A program made the position numbers and the translations under genes. Below are positions 34,104 to 42,841 of a stretch of DNA of 64,000 nt, one piece after another. Source of the stretch: Novosphingobium flavum (lineage in GTDB: Bacteria > Pseudomonadota > Alphaproteobacteria > Sphingomonadales > Sphingomonadaceae); the NCBI RefSeq assembly GCF_014230315.1, contig NZ_JACLAW010000016.1, positions 29,505-93,504 of the forward strand, given 5' to 3'. Within the stretch, counting starts at the first letter, position 1. Each line of letters begins with the position of its first letter. The notes under the pieces were generated by a model. It searched no databases, was not told the DNA's origin, and saw only the letters and a program-made list of their open reading frames with translations.

Positions 34104-35360
34104 ATGACGAAACTGAGCGGATCGGACGCTAAGAGCACCCTCTACTGCAGCTTCTGCGGAAAGTCGCAGCACGAGGTGCGCAAGCTCATCGCCGGGCCGA
34201 CGGTGTTCATCTGCGATGAATGCGTCGAGCTGTGCAACGACATCATTCGCGAGGAAACCAAGGCCGGCATCGCCGGCAAGAAGGACGGCGGCGTGCCGTC
34301 GCCCCGCGACATCTTCGAGACGCTGAACGACTATGTGATCGGGCAGGACCGCGCCAAGCGCGTGCTGTCGGTGGCGGTGCACAACCACTACAAGCGCTTG
34401 AAGCACAGTGGCAAGGGCGGCGAGGTTGAGCTGTCGAAGTCCAACATCCTGCTTGTCGGGCCGACCGGTTGCGGCAAGACGCTGCTGGCCCAGACCTTGG
34501 CCAAGACCTTCGACGTGCCCTTCACCATGGCCGACGCCACCACGCTGACCGAAGCGGGCTACGTGGGCGAGGACGTCGAGAACATCATCCTCAAGCTGCT
34601 CCAGGCCAGCGACTACAACGTCGAGAAGGCCCAGCACGGCATCGTTTACATCGACGAGATCGACAAGATCAGCCGCAAGGCCGAGAACCCATCGATCACG
34701 CGCGACGTCTCGGGCGAGGGCGTGCAGCAGGCACTGCTCAAGCTGATGGAAGGCACCACGGCTTCCGTTCCGCCGCAGGGCGGGCGCAAGCACCCACAGC
34801 AGGAATTCCTGCAGGTGGACACGACCAACATCCTGTTCATCTGCGGCGGCGCCTTTGCGGGGCTGGAAAAGATCATTGCCGACCGCCTGCAGAAGCGCTC
34901 GATCGGCTTCGGCGCGCACGTGGCTGACCCTGACAAGCGCAAGGTTGGCGAACTGCTCCAAAAGGCCGAGCCGGAGGACCTGCTCAAGTTCGGCCTGATC
35001 CCCGAATTCGTCGGCCGCCTGCCGGTGATCGCGACCCTCAACGACCTCGACATCGAGGCGCTGGTCCAGATCCTCAAGGAGCCGAAGAACGCGCTGGTCA
35101 AGCAGTATGCCAAGCTGTTCGACCTCGAGGACGTGCAGCTGACCTTTACCGACGACGCGCTCGAGGCGATTGCCAAGAAGGCGATCGAACGCAAGACCGG
35201 CGCGCGCGGGCTGCGCTCGATCGTGGAAGGGCTGCTGCTCGACACCATGTTCGACCTGCCGACCGAAGAGGGTATCTCCGAAGTCGTGGTCGACAAGGAC
35301 GTTGTCGAAGGGCGCAAGGAGCCGGTTCGGGTCCACAAGAGCAAGGACAAGGCGGCCTGA
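34104..35360 (+). CDS. clpX: ATP-dependent Clp protease ATPase subunit ClpX
   Basis: 418 residues. The N-terminal zinc-binding domain has CSFCGK and CDECVELC (about 15-43). The AAA+ module has Walker A GPTGCGKT, Walker B VYIDEIDK, the RKHPQQEF loop and the C-terminal GARGLRSIVE sensor 2. The IGF loop for docking ClpP reads KRSIGFGAHV. In alphaproteobacteria ClpXP degrades cell-cycle regulators such as CtrA, and ChpT is encoded in this window. The MTKLSGSD start fits the family; the frame is open from 34023. Confidence 0.97.
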   Translation: MTKLSGSDAKSTLYCSFCGKSQHEVRKLIAGPTVFICDECVELCNDIIREETKAGIAGKKDGGVPSPRDIFETLNDYVIGQDRAKRVLSVAVHNHYKRLKHSGKGGEVELSKSNILLVGPTGCGKTLLAQTLAKTFDVPFTMADATTLTEAGYVGEDVENIILKLLQASDYNVEKAQHGIVYIDEIDKISRKAENPSITRDVSGEGVQQALLKLMEGTTASVPPQGGRKHPQQEFLQVDTTNILFICGGAFAGLEKIIADRLQKRSIGFGAHVADPDKRKVGELLQKAEPEDLLKFGLIPEFVGRLPVIATLNDLDIEALVQILKEPKNALVKQYAKLFDLEDVQLTFTDDALEAIAKKAIERKTGARGLRSIVEGLLLDTMFDLPTEEGISEVVVDKDVVEGRKEPVRVHKSKDKAA

Positions 35361-35387
35361 GCTTCGGCCTCTGGTTGTGAATTATGG

Positions 35388-35419
35388 ACCGCCCCGGAAG
35401 GTTGCTTCCGGGGCGGTTT
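35388..35419 (+). terminator. terminator after clpX
   Basis: A perfect 13-bp stem ACCGCCCCGGAAG (35388-35400) / CTTCCGGGGCGGT (35405-35417) with loop GTTG, followed by TT. Confidence 0.9.
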
Positions 35420-35595
35420 CGCGTTGAGAATGACATCCCGTGCGGGCGAGGGCTTGCGCGGCCCGCGCCCGAGCCGTCCCGCTTGGAGGAGGGGGGGGGC
35501 TTGCGTCCATCCACGCCGGGCGTGTTTTGAATTGACAATGGCCGCTGCCGGGCGCTCGCTGCGTGCGATCCGGAAGAAGTGAGGGACTCGGGGCC

Positions 35596-36846
35596 ATGGA
35601 CTCCCATCGCAAGATCTCCGCCGCTCTGGCCGTTGGTGCCGCAGCGGCCATCGCCATTCCCATCATTGCGCAGCAGCCGCCGACGACTGGGCCGATCGCC
35701 CGCTACGACATGCGGGCGAGCACCGTGTCCGGCATGGCGGCGATGGGCGGGGGGAGGCCCAATCCCATGGCGATGATGATGGGCGGGCGCGGGGACAACG
35801 TGCAGCACGAACTGTACCTGCGCCTCGGGTCCTCGCAGGCGGCCAGCGGGCCGCCCCAGGCCCAGCATTTCATGCCGCCGGGCGCGCAGCTGGGGAACTC
35901 GGTCCAGCTCGTCACCCCGCGCGAGGAACCGGCGCCGGACGAATTTCGCGGGCAGCGCCCGAAAGGGCGGATGCTGATCTACTGGGGCTGCGGCGAACAT
36001 GCGCCGGCGGGCCAGCCGGTGATCATCGATTTTTCGAAGCTGGCGGCGGGGCAGGTGCCGCCCGGCCTGTGGAGCAGCACGATCATCCGCGACTGGGGGC
36101 CTACCCTCCAGAACAGCCGGAGCTTCGGGCGCTGGCCGGCCGACGATGGCAAGTTCGTCAAGCGCGAGAGTGCCCTGCCGGGGCCGCACCGGATCGCGGG
36201 CAACTATACGCCCGAGATCAGCTTCACCCTCGCCAGGGACTTCATGCGGCCGCTCAGCGTGCGGACCGCCGCCCAGCCGAGCGGGGCCATGCTGGTATCG
36301 TGGGCGGGGGTCCCCGACGCGACCGGCTATCTCGCATTCCTTTTCGGCGGCAAGCGGGCGCCGCGCGGCAACGAGATGGGCGACATGGTGATGTGGACCT
36401 CCAGCGCCTCGCGCCAGTTCGGCGGCGGGCTGACCGACTGGCTGACCCCCGGGCAGGTGGCGGGACTGGTGCGCGACCGCACGGTGCTGGCGCCGAGTGC
36501 CACGAGTTGCACCGTTCCGGCCGAAGTGCGGCGAGATGCGGCCGATTTCCGCATGGGCACGCTGACCGCCTATGGGCCGATGGAGGATTTCGCCTATCCG
36601 CCGCGCCCGGCCAATCCGAAGGCCACCTGGAACATCCAGTGGACCGCGCGGATCCGGCACCGTTCGACCACGAGCTGGATGGACATTCCCGGCATGGAAA
36701 ACATGGGGAACATGGACATGGGGGCCATGGACCGGGATTCCGAAGAACGCGGGCCGCAACAGCAACAGCAACAGCAGCCGTGTCGCCCGAAGCGCGGGCT
36801 TGGCGGGCTGCTGGGTGGCGCGCTGGGGGGCGGATCGGGCTGCTAG
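35596..36846 (+). CDS. exported protein of unknown function with methionine-rich segments
   Basis: 416 residues. A signal peptide or anchor (1 to about 25, ending IIAQQ) is followed by a methionine/glycine-rich stretch (MAAMGGG...NPMAMMMGG, about 46-65) and a globular middle with Trp/Gly-rich strands (YWGCGEHAP, VSWAGVPDATGYLAFLFGG). A second Met-rich run (MENMGNMDMGAMD) and a polyglutamine run precede a Gly-rich tail ending in Cys. I do not recognise a family. Met-x-x-Met clusters in exported proteins often bind Cu(I), so metal binding is a guess. It is monocistronic, followed by a palindrome. Confidence 0.65.
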   Translation: MDSHRKISAALAVGAAAAIAIPIIAQQPPTTGPIARYDMRASTVSGMAAMGGGRPNPMAMMMGGRGDNVQHELYLRLGSSQAASGPPQAQHFMPPGAQLGNSVQLVTPREEPAPDEFRGQRPKGRMLIYWGCGEHAPAGQPVIIDFSKLAAGQVPPGLWSSTIIRDWGPTLQNSRSFGRWPADDGKFVKRESALPGPHRIAGNYTPEISFTLARDFMRPLSVRTAAQPSGAMLVSWAGVPDATGYLAFLFGGKRAPRGNEMGDMVMWTSSASRQFGGGLTDWLTPGQVAGLVRDRTVLAPSATSCTVPAEVRRDAADFRMGTLTAYGPMEDFAYPPRPANPKATWNIQWTARIRHRSTTSWMDIPGMENMGNMDMGAMDRDSEERGPQQQQQQQPCRPKRGLGGLLGGALGGGSGC

Positions 36847-36951
36847 GCAGCGGGGGTAAATACGCGGGACCGAATGACTGGGCGCTTTCGGGAACATTCC
36901 GCGGCGGGTTGAATGGCTGGAATGTTTGGGAAATTGACCTTCTTGACCCCA

Positions 36952-36986
36952 CTACCAACCCCGCTCAGGATGAGCGGGGTTGGTAG
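36952..36986. repeat. 16-bp perfect hairpin containing the dispersed GCTCAG..TGAGCGG core
   Basis: Arms 36952-36967 and 36971-36986 are exact complements with a 3-base loop (GGA) and AT-rich sequence after it. It lies between the convergent 35596 and 37116 genes and probably terminates both. Its core GCTCAGGATGAGCGG (36963-36977) recurs with small changes at 18163-18177 and 54837-54851. Confidence 0.85.
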
Positions 36987-37115
36987 GATTTTGACCGCAA
37001 TGTCGGCGTGTCCGGAAGGTCCGCTTTCCGCTTAAAAGCGCGAAAGCGGACCGTGAACGGCCTTATCGAATTTGTTCGGGCGGCTTGCAGTGACATGAAG
37101 GTCGGGGCGGCCCGG

Positions 37116-37877
37116 TCATTTCAGCCGGATGTTGGCTCCCAGCCCGAGTTGTTCGGGCACGTGGCGCAGGCGTTGGGCCAACTGGCCGTCGGCCGCGCCG
37201 GGGCAGGCTTCCGCGAGGCTGAGCCTGTCGATCCGCCCGGCCTGAATCCATTCGACGGTCATGGCGCCGCTTTCCCCAGTGCGGCCCCGGCAAGTGGCAT
37301 CGCCGCCGACGGCTTTGTTGCCCGAGGGGCGGTCCGCGCCGAGGCTGGCAGCGAGGGCGGCGGCGTGGTCCCGGCCGACCTCGACCGTGCGGTGCTTGTA
37401 GTCCCACTTGCTGTGGTCGGCCTTCCAGCCGCTGCTTTCGATCAGGACCGAGCCTGACGGGGTGACGGAATATTTCAGCGTCCGGCAGGTGGGGCAGTCC
37501 GCCGCGGGGGCGAGGGTGAGGATGATGATCGCGCTTTGGCTCGCCGGAACTTCGGACAGGGCCGCAGCGGCGGAGGCCTGAGCCGGCTGGCCGAGCGGAA
37601 TGGCGATCCGTTCCGGGGCTGGCTGCCGGTCCGGGAGGGCGGCGGCTTGGGGCAGGACGGGGAGGGCGGCGGCGGCCTCGACCTCGTCGGGTGAGGGCGC
37701 GCGGCCGCTGCCGGCCCGCTGAGCCTGTGCGGACCGGGGGTGGAGCAGGGCCGAGGGCGAACAGGCCGCGACCGACAGGGCGGAAAGGAAGATGAAGGCT
37801 GCCGCCGTGCGCCGCGTGCCGCGCCTGACCGGCGGCGCGGCGGATTGCGTGGCGATCGGCAGCGAAGGTTCTTGCAT
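37116..37877 (-). CDS. putative lipoprotein of unknown function
   Basis: 253 residues. After a basic N-terminus a hydrophobic stretch ends in a lipobox-like LSVAAC (Cys near 39). An Ala/Pro-rich linker (40-110) precedes a small domain with a Cys-x-x-Cys pair (DCPTCRTLKYSV) and further cysteines (DATCRGR, EACPGA), suggesting disulfides in the periplasm. I do not recognise a family. It is divergent from the HbpS-like gene, 217 bases between starts. Confidence 0.55.
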   Translation of the reverse strand: MQEPSLPIATQSAAPPVRRGTRRTAAAFIFLSALSVAACSPSALLHPRSAQAQRAGSGRAPSPDEVEAAAALPVLPQAAALPDRQPAPERIAIPLGQPAQASAAAALSEVPASQSAIIILTLAPAADCPTCRTLKYSVTPSGSVLIESSGWKADHSKWDYKHRTVEVGRDHAAALAASLGADRPSGNKAVGGDATCRGRTGESGAMTVEWIQAGRIDRLSLAEACPGAADGQLAQRLRHVPEQLGLGANIRLK

Positions 37878-38094
37878 GTCTGGTCCCGGAGCTAGGCCCG
37901 CAGCCCGCGCGGCGCTGGCTGCTCGAACTGCTCAACGGTGCAGGGCGAAAATCCCTTTGCGCGGGAAGGCCTGCATTTGCGGCGGCGCGATCAAACGGAC
38001 TGGCGCGGGGCGCGCCGCCTTCCTATGGGCTGCAGCCTTGTCACAACGCGCCCGGCTGCATCGGAGCCGGGCCCATAACGGAACAGACCCTGCC

Positions 38095-38502
38095 ATGAAG
38101 ACCAAGCACTGCCTCGAAGCCGCCGACGTGAAGGCGATCCTCGCAGCCGCCGAGGCCGAAGCCGCGGCCAACGGCTGGGCGGTGACCATCGCGGTGGTCG
38201 ACGATGGCGGCCATCCGCTCGGCCTGCTGCGGATGGACGGCGCCGCGGCCTCTTCGGCGCATATGGCGCCGGGCAAGGCGGTCACCTCGATCCTCGGCAA
38301 GCGCGAATCGAAGGTCTATGAAGACCTGATCCTTGGCGGGCGGGTCTCGATGCTCTCGGCCCCGGCGCTGCAGGCCATGCTCGAAGGCGGGGTGCCGATC
38401 GTGATCGATGGCGACTTCGTGGGCGCGGTGGGCGTGTCGGGCGTCAGGTCGGAGCAGGATGCCCAGATCGCCAAGGCCGGGATCGCGGCGATCCTCGGCT
38501 GA
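38095..38502 (+). CDS. GlcG/HbpS-like heme-binding family protein
   Basis: 135 residues. The sequence VTIAVVDDGGHPLGLLRMDGA and the C-terminal GGVPIVIDGDFVGAVGVSGV are diagnostic of the GlcG/HbpS fold, which binds heme or an unknown small ligand. No signal peptide is visible from the ATG at 38095; the frame is open upstream but not homologous. It stands alone before a strong terminator. Confidence 0.85.
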   Translation: MKTKHCLEAADVKAILAAAEAEAAANGWAVTIAVVDDGGHPLGLLRMDGAAASSAHMAPGKAVTSILGKRESKVYEDLILGGRVSMLSAPALQAMLEGGVPIVIDGDFVGAVGVSGVRSEQDAQIAKAGIAAILG

Positions 38503-38519
38503 GTCCAGGCCGGAACACA

Positions 38520-38557
38520 AAAAGGCGCCCGCTCCTTTCAGGGGGCGGGCGCCTTTT
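38520..38557. terminator. bidirectional terminator
   Basis: AAAAGGCGCCCGC (38520-38532) pairs with GCGGGCGCCTTTT (38545-38557). It closes both the HbpS-like gene and the convergent PD40 gene. Confidence 0.9.
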
Positions 38558-38577
38558 CGTTGAAACGGGCCGTGCGC

Positions 38578-40458
38578 TCAGTTCTTGGCGATGTTTGCCG
38601 GCAGGTTCGTGGGCGCGAAGGCCGGCATGGAATCTTCCCAGCGGCTGTCAGTCAGCATTTCCTTGTCCGTGCCGTCCGGGTTCATCGACCAGACCTGGCC
38701 ATAGGGCTGGAACGAGTTGTCGTAGAGCGCGGCCTCGTCCTTGAAGCCGTATTCGCTGCTGTTCCACAGGATCTTCTTGCCGTCCCACGACCAGACGGCG
38801 TGAGCGTCGGAAGCGGGGAAGGTGGTCACGCGCTTCTCGTCCGTGCCGTCTGACCGGATCGTGAAGATGTCGAAGTTGCCGTCCTGCTGCTTGCGGGTGA
38901 AGACGATGAGGTCGGCGGCGGGCGACCAGCCGGGGACATTGTCCCATCCGTTGGTCAGGACGCGGACCTTGCGGGTTTCGAGGTCCATGATCCGGAGGCC
39001 TTCGTCGCCCTTGGCCCAGGAACGGTAGACCATCTGCTTGCCGTCAGGCGAAATGCTGGCGAAGCCGGTGTTCGACGTGGTCGAGGTCAGGTCCTCGACC
39101 CCGGTGCCGTCGCGGTTGATCATCTTGACGTTGGCCACGTTCTGGTCGCGGGTGCGCCAGTAGCCGCCGAAGCTGAACACCATCCGCTTGCTGTCCGGCA
39201 TCCATGAGGGGAACAACGCCACGCCGATCATGTCGCCGCAGTGGCCCGAGGCGTTCTTGCCGGCGGCGCAGTGCGTGGTCGATTGGAAGACCAGCTGCTT
39301 GCCGGTGCCATCGGCGTTCATCGTCACCAATGAGGTGTCGACGTCCTTGTTCGATAGGGCGAGGGTGCCGTCCTTCGCGAACATCGGGAAGACGTCGGTG
39401 TAGCGATAGTCGACCTGCGGCTTCCAGCTATAGAGCGGGGCGTTCTGGGGGAGCGGGCTGTTGTCGATCCGCTCGTAGATCACCTTGGAGCCATCCGCGC
39501 TCCATGCCGGCTCGCGCAGGTTGGCGGGGAAGGGCTTGGCGCCATCGGAATACATAATGCCGGAGATCTGGGCCGACTTGGTGCTATAGGCGAAGCGGCC
39601 GCCGGGCAGGAACTGCGGGTAGAGTTTGACGCCCGCGCCCGAGGTCAGCTCGGTGGTCTTGCCGGTGGCGACGTCGACCGAGACGATCTGGGTGGTGGCC
39701 TTCATCGAAAGCTGGTCGACGCGGCTGAGCCACGAGACCTCGGTTTCGCCTTGATAGGCGATGATCGACTTGCCGTCGGCCGACCACTTGGGCGAACCGG
39801 TGGTCACGCCCTCGGCGGTCAGGCGCTTGAGGCCGGTGCCGTCCGGGCGGACGACATAGACCGCCAGTTCCTGCAGGTGTTCCCAGGCGGCGCCCTTGTC
39901 GTGCGACTTCCACTCGGTGTTGCGATCGGAGGTGAAGGCGATCCACTGGCCGTCGGGCGACCAGGCGGGGCGGTAGAACCCGTCCGGCTTGGCCGGATCG
40001 CCCTGGATCGCGGCTGCGCCGGTGAGGTTGGTGAGCTTGCGGGTCTTGAGATCGAGCACCCAAATGTTGGCGCGGTGGCTTGCGCCCCGGTCCGACATGA
40101 AGGCGACGTAGCGGTTGTCAGGCGAGAGCGAGGCCTGGTCGTCGACCCCTGGATCGTCGGTCAGCCGTTCCAGCGCGGTGCCGTCAGCCTTGACCCGATA
40201 GATGTCGGACTGGCCGCGCCCGGTGCGTTCCGAGGTGAAGACGATCCACTGGCCGTCCTGCGAATAGCGCGCGGCATAGTCGAAGTCCGAGGCGGAGAGC
40301 AGTTTGTGTTCGCCGCTGCCGTCGGCATTGGCGACGTAGAGTTCGGACTTCGTCGGCCCGATGCGGTTGAACAGCAGGGTTTCCTTGGCCGCGGCGGGGG
40401 CGGCGGCGATCGCGCTGGCCGAGGCGGCGAGGGCGATGATCAAACTTGTCTTGCGCAC
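38578..40458 (-). CDS. exported PD40/TolB-like beta-propeller protein
   Basis: 626 residues from GTG 40458, with GAGGA eight bases upstream; this start gives a clean signal peptide (MRKTSLIIALAASASAIAAA, cleavage near residue 24). The rest is a series of PD40/WD40-like blades of the form WSPDGQWIAFTSDR, ARYSQDGQWIVFTSER, SPDNRYVAFMSDR and SPDGKQMVYRSW. No peptidase or amidohydrolase domain follows. TolB-like propellers act as periplasmic protein-interaction platforms; this is not TolB itself, since pal and tolA are absent. An exact FNR-type box lies 67 bases upstream. Confidence 0.85.
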   Translation of the reverse strand: MRKTSLIIALAASASAIAAAPAAAKETLLFNRIGPTKSELYVANADGSGEHKLLSASDFDYAARYSQDGQWIVFTSERTGRGQSDIYRVKADGTALERLTDDPGVDDQASLSPDNRYVAFMSDRGASHRANIWVLDLKTRKLTNLTGAAAIQGDPAKPDGFYRPAWSPDGQWIAFTSDRNTEWKSHDKGAAWEHLQELAVYVVRPDGTGLKRLTAEGVTTGSPKWSADGKSIIAYQGETEVSWLSRVDQLSMKATTQIVSVDVATGKTTELTSGAGVKLYPQFLPGGRFAYSTKSAQISGIMYSDGAKPFPANLREPAWSADGSKVIYERIDNSPLPQNAPLYSWKPQVDYRYTDVFPMFAKDGTLALSNKDVDTSLVTMNADGTGKQLVFQSTTHCAAGKNASGHCGDMIGVALFPSWMPDSKRMVFSFGGYWRTRDQNVANVKMINRDGTGVEDLTSTTSNTGFASISPDGKQMVYRSWAKGDEGLRIMDLETRKVRVLTNGWDNVPGWSPAADLIVFTRKQQDGNFDIFTIRSDGTDEKRVTTFPASDAHAVWSWDGKKILWNSSEYGFKDEAALYDNSFQPYGQVWSMNPDGTDKEMLTDSRWEDSMPAFAPTNLPANIAKN

Positions 40459-40524
40459 AGGGTCATCCTCTGTCTGGGTCTTTTCCACGGGACACAGGAC
40501 TAGGGTGGGCGTGGCCGCGGGCTC

Positions 40525-40538
40525 TTGATCCAGATCAA
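40525..40538 (-). promoter_or_regulatory. exact FNR/FixK-type binding site
   Basis: TTGATCCAGATCAA is a perfect match to the TTGAT-N4-ATCAA consensus of FNR, FnrL and FixK regulators. It lies 67-80 bases upstream of the start codon of the PD40-propeller gene, a position compatible with activation. The divergent metallopeptidase gene starts about 230 bases away on the other side. Confidence 0.7.
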
Positions 40539-40768
40539 TCTGCCAGCGTGTTAGTGATCGCGGCGGAAATGGGCGAGAGCCTGCTTCGTTTATATAAATA
40601 ATTCTGAAATAGGGATATAAGTCAGGCGGTCCGGGGCGAGTGACCGGCTCGTGCCGGATCGCCGGGGCAGGAAATCAATCGCTTGGCGCGGCCTTTGGAA
40701 CTGCGGCCGCTGCGGAACCAAGCGCGCTGTGCGGGGTTAGGGCGGCTCAGGCCGCAGGAATGAGCCCG
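40539..40768. other. remainder of the divergent gap, with an AT-rich patch
   Basis: The gap between the PD40 gene and the metallopeptidase gene is 310 bases. Besides the FNR-type box, it holds an AT-rich patch near 40589-40621 (tttatataaataattctg) that stands out in this high-GC sequence and may contain promoter -10 elements. No gene is visible. Confidence 0.5.
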
Positions 40769-41842
40769 ATGAGACCGTTCGACTGCCCCAATTGCGGCCG
40801 CCTCAACCATTTCGAGGTGCGGGTCTGCCCGGCCTGCTCGGCCACGCTGGGCTATGATCCCGAGGCCGATGCCTTTCGCTTCCTCGCTGACGACCGCACG
40901 ACCTGGCGCGAGCGGGGCGGACGGCCGGCCGACATGATGGTCTGCGCCAACAACAACCGGTTCGGGATATGCAACTGGCTGACGACCCCCGGCGCGCCGA
41001 ACGGGATGTGCCGGGCCTGCCGCCACAATCGCACGATCCCGGATCTGGCCGACCCGGCGGTGCCGCCGCTGTGGGCGCGGGTGGAGGAGGCCAAGCGGCG
41101 CCTGTTCCACAGCCTGATCCGGCTTGGCCTGCCGCTAGAGACCAAGGCCGAGGAGCGGCCCGGCGTGCAGGGGCTGGCGTTCGACTTCCTCTATCGGCCC
41201 GGATCGCTGCAGGGCGGTCACAAGGTCGTCACGGGGCACGACGAGGGGCTGATCACGCTCGACGTGAGCGAGGCGGACGACGCGCACCGCGAACGGGTCC
41301 GCCAGCAGATGGGCGAGCCCTATCGCACCCTACTCGGCCATTTCCGCCACGAGGCGGGCCACCATTACTGGTCGCGGCTGGTGGCGCCGGACCCGGCGCG
41401 GCTGGAGCAGTGGCGCGCCCTGTTCGGCGACGAGCGCGAGGACTACGGCGCGGCGCTGGCGGCCCATTACAACGGGGGCCGCAAGGCCTGGACCGAGGGC
41501 TACGTTTCCCATTACGCGACGAGCCACCCGTGGGAGGACTTCGCCGAGACCTTTGCCCATTATCTCCACATCGTCGACACCCTTGCCACGGTGCGCGGTT
41601 TCGGCCTTTCGCTGACCGCGTTCGGCGGGGTGAACGGCGATGGCAGGGTCGAGTTGGGCTTCGATCCCTATGCGGCTGATGCGGCGGCGCTGGCGGCGGA
41701 AATGGCGCCGGTGTCCTTCGCGATGAACGCGGTCAACCGGGCCATGGGGCAGTCAGACCTCTATCCCTTCAACCTGACCGGGGCGATCGTCGGCAAGCTG
41801 GCTTTCGTGCAGGACATGGCGCGCGCGGCGCGCGGCGGCTGA
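40769..41842 (+). CDS. zinc-ribbon protein with HEAGH metallopeptidase motif
   Basis: 357 residues. An N-terminal zinc ribbon (CPNC near residue 6 and CPAC near 25), a second Cys-rich part (ICNWL, MCRACR) and a C-terminal metallopeptidase-like domain with HEAGHHYW are present. The downstream ED(Y/F)GAALAAHY and WTEGYVSHYATSHPWEDFAE segments could supply the third zinc ligand. It matches the putative zinc-binding metallopeptidase family (DUF2248-type), of unknown substrate. ATG 40769 is preferred for its AGGAA spacing; ATG 40760 is also in frame. It is convergent with the zinc exporter gene. Confidence 0.8.
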   Translation: MRPFDCPNCGRLNHFEVRVCPACSATLGYDPEADAFRFLADDRTTWRERGGRPADMMVCANNNRFGICNWLTTPGAPNGMCRACRHNRTIPDLADPAVPPLWARVEEAKRRLFHSLIRLGLPLETKAEERPGVQGLAFDFLYRPGSLQGGHKVVTGHDEGLITLDVSEADDAHRERVRQQMGEPYRTLLGHFRHEAGHHYWSRLVAPDPARLEQWRALFGDEREDYGAALAAHYNGGRKAWTEGYVSHYATSHPWEDFAETFAHYLHIVDTLATVRGFGLSLTAFGGVNGDGRVELGFDPYAADAAALAAEMAPVSFAMNAVNRAMGQSDLYPFNLTGAIVGKLAFVQDMARAARGG

Positions 41843-41845
41843 GCC

Positions 41846-42841
41846 TCAGACCACCCCGTCGCTGTGCAGGGCGCAGCCCGGGTCGCTCTCGCGCTCGACC
41901 TGGACCGTGGCGTGGCCGATGCCGAAATCGTGCTCCAGCCCGTGCGAGAGGTCGTGGAGGAAGCCATCTCCGGGGCAGCCGCCGGGCATGACGAGATGCG
42001 CGGTCAGCGCGGTCTCGGTCGTGCTCATCGGCCAGATGTGGAGGTCGTGCACGGCTTCCACCCCGGGCCGTTCGAGCAGGAAGCCGCGCACAGCGCCCTC
42101 GTCGATGTGCGGAGGCACGCCGAGCAGGCCGAGCTTGAGCGAGTCCTTGAGCAGACCCCAGGTGCCCCAGAAGATGAAGGCGACGATGACGAGGCTGGTA
42201 ACCGGATCGATCCATAGCGCGCCGGTGCGCTGGATCAGCAGCCCGGCGATCACGACGCCGGCCGACACCGCCGCGTCGCCCGCCATGTGCAGAAAGGCGC
42301 CGCGCACGTTGAGATCGTCGTGCCGGCCGCGCATGAACATCAGCGCCGTCGCCGTGTTGATCACGATGCCGATCAGGGCGACGATCACCACCGTGCCGCC
42401 CGCGACCGGCTGGGGATCGACGAGGCGGCGCACCGTCTCGACCGTGATCGCGCCGAGCGCGACCAGCAGGAGCGAGGCATTGGCGAGCGCGGCAAGGATC
42501 GAGCTGGACTTGAAGCCCCAGGTGAAGCGCTGCGAGGGCGGGCGGGCGGCGAGCACGCTGGCGCCCCAGGCGATCAACAGGCTGAGGACGTCCGACAGGT
42601 TGTGCCCGGCATCGGCGACGAGCGCCATCGAGCCCGAGACGAAGCCGAACCCGGCCTCAACCGCGACGAACAGCGAATTGAGCACGACCCCGATAGCGAA
42701 GGCGCGGCCGTGTCCGCTCGCCGGCGCGTGGGAGTGGCCGTGACCATGCCCATGGGAATGCCCGTGGGAATGGCCGTGACCGTGCGAATGGCCCTTTGAC
42801 GCTGCGTGGCCATGCGCGTGGCCATGATGATTACCGCCCAA
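41846..42841 (-). CDS. CDF zinc exporter (CzcD/ZitB type)
   Basis: 331 residues. TTG start with AAAGGA upstream. The N-terminus is a His-Gly rich metal-binding stretch (GHSHGHGHSHGHSHGHG), then six membrane helices with the classical sites HNLSD in TM2 and HMAGD in TM5, and a cytoplasmic domain (VHDLHIWPMST). This is the zinc/cadmium/cobalt-proton antiporter type. It is divergent from the TonB-dependent receptor, 344 bases apart. Confidence 0.93.
   Translation of the reverse strand: MGGNHHGHAHGHAASKGHSHGHGHSHGHSHGHGHGHSHAPASGHGRAFAIGVVLNSLFVAVEAGFGFVSGSMALVADAGHNLSDVLSLLIAWGASVLAARPPSQRFTWGFKSSSILAALANASLLLVALGAITVETVRRLVDPQPVAGGTVVIVALIGIVINTATALMFMRGRHDDLNVRGAFLHMAGDAAVSAGVVIAGLLIQRTGALWIDPVTSLVIVAFIFWGTWGLLKDSLKLGLLGVPPHIDEGAVRGFLLERPGVEAVHDLHIWPMSTTETALTAHLVMPGGCPGDGFLHDLSHGLEHDFGIGHATVQVERESDPGCALHSDGVV

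Noticed and set aside
36757..36778. CAA/CAG tract encoding polyglutamine
   Set aside because: Short low-complexity run inside a coding gene; not a CRISPR or VNTR array, though repeat-length variation between strains is possible.
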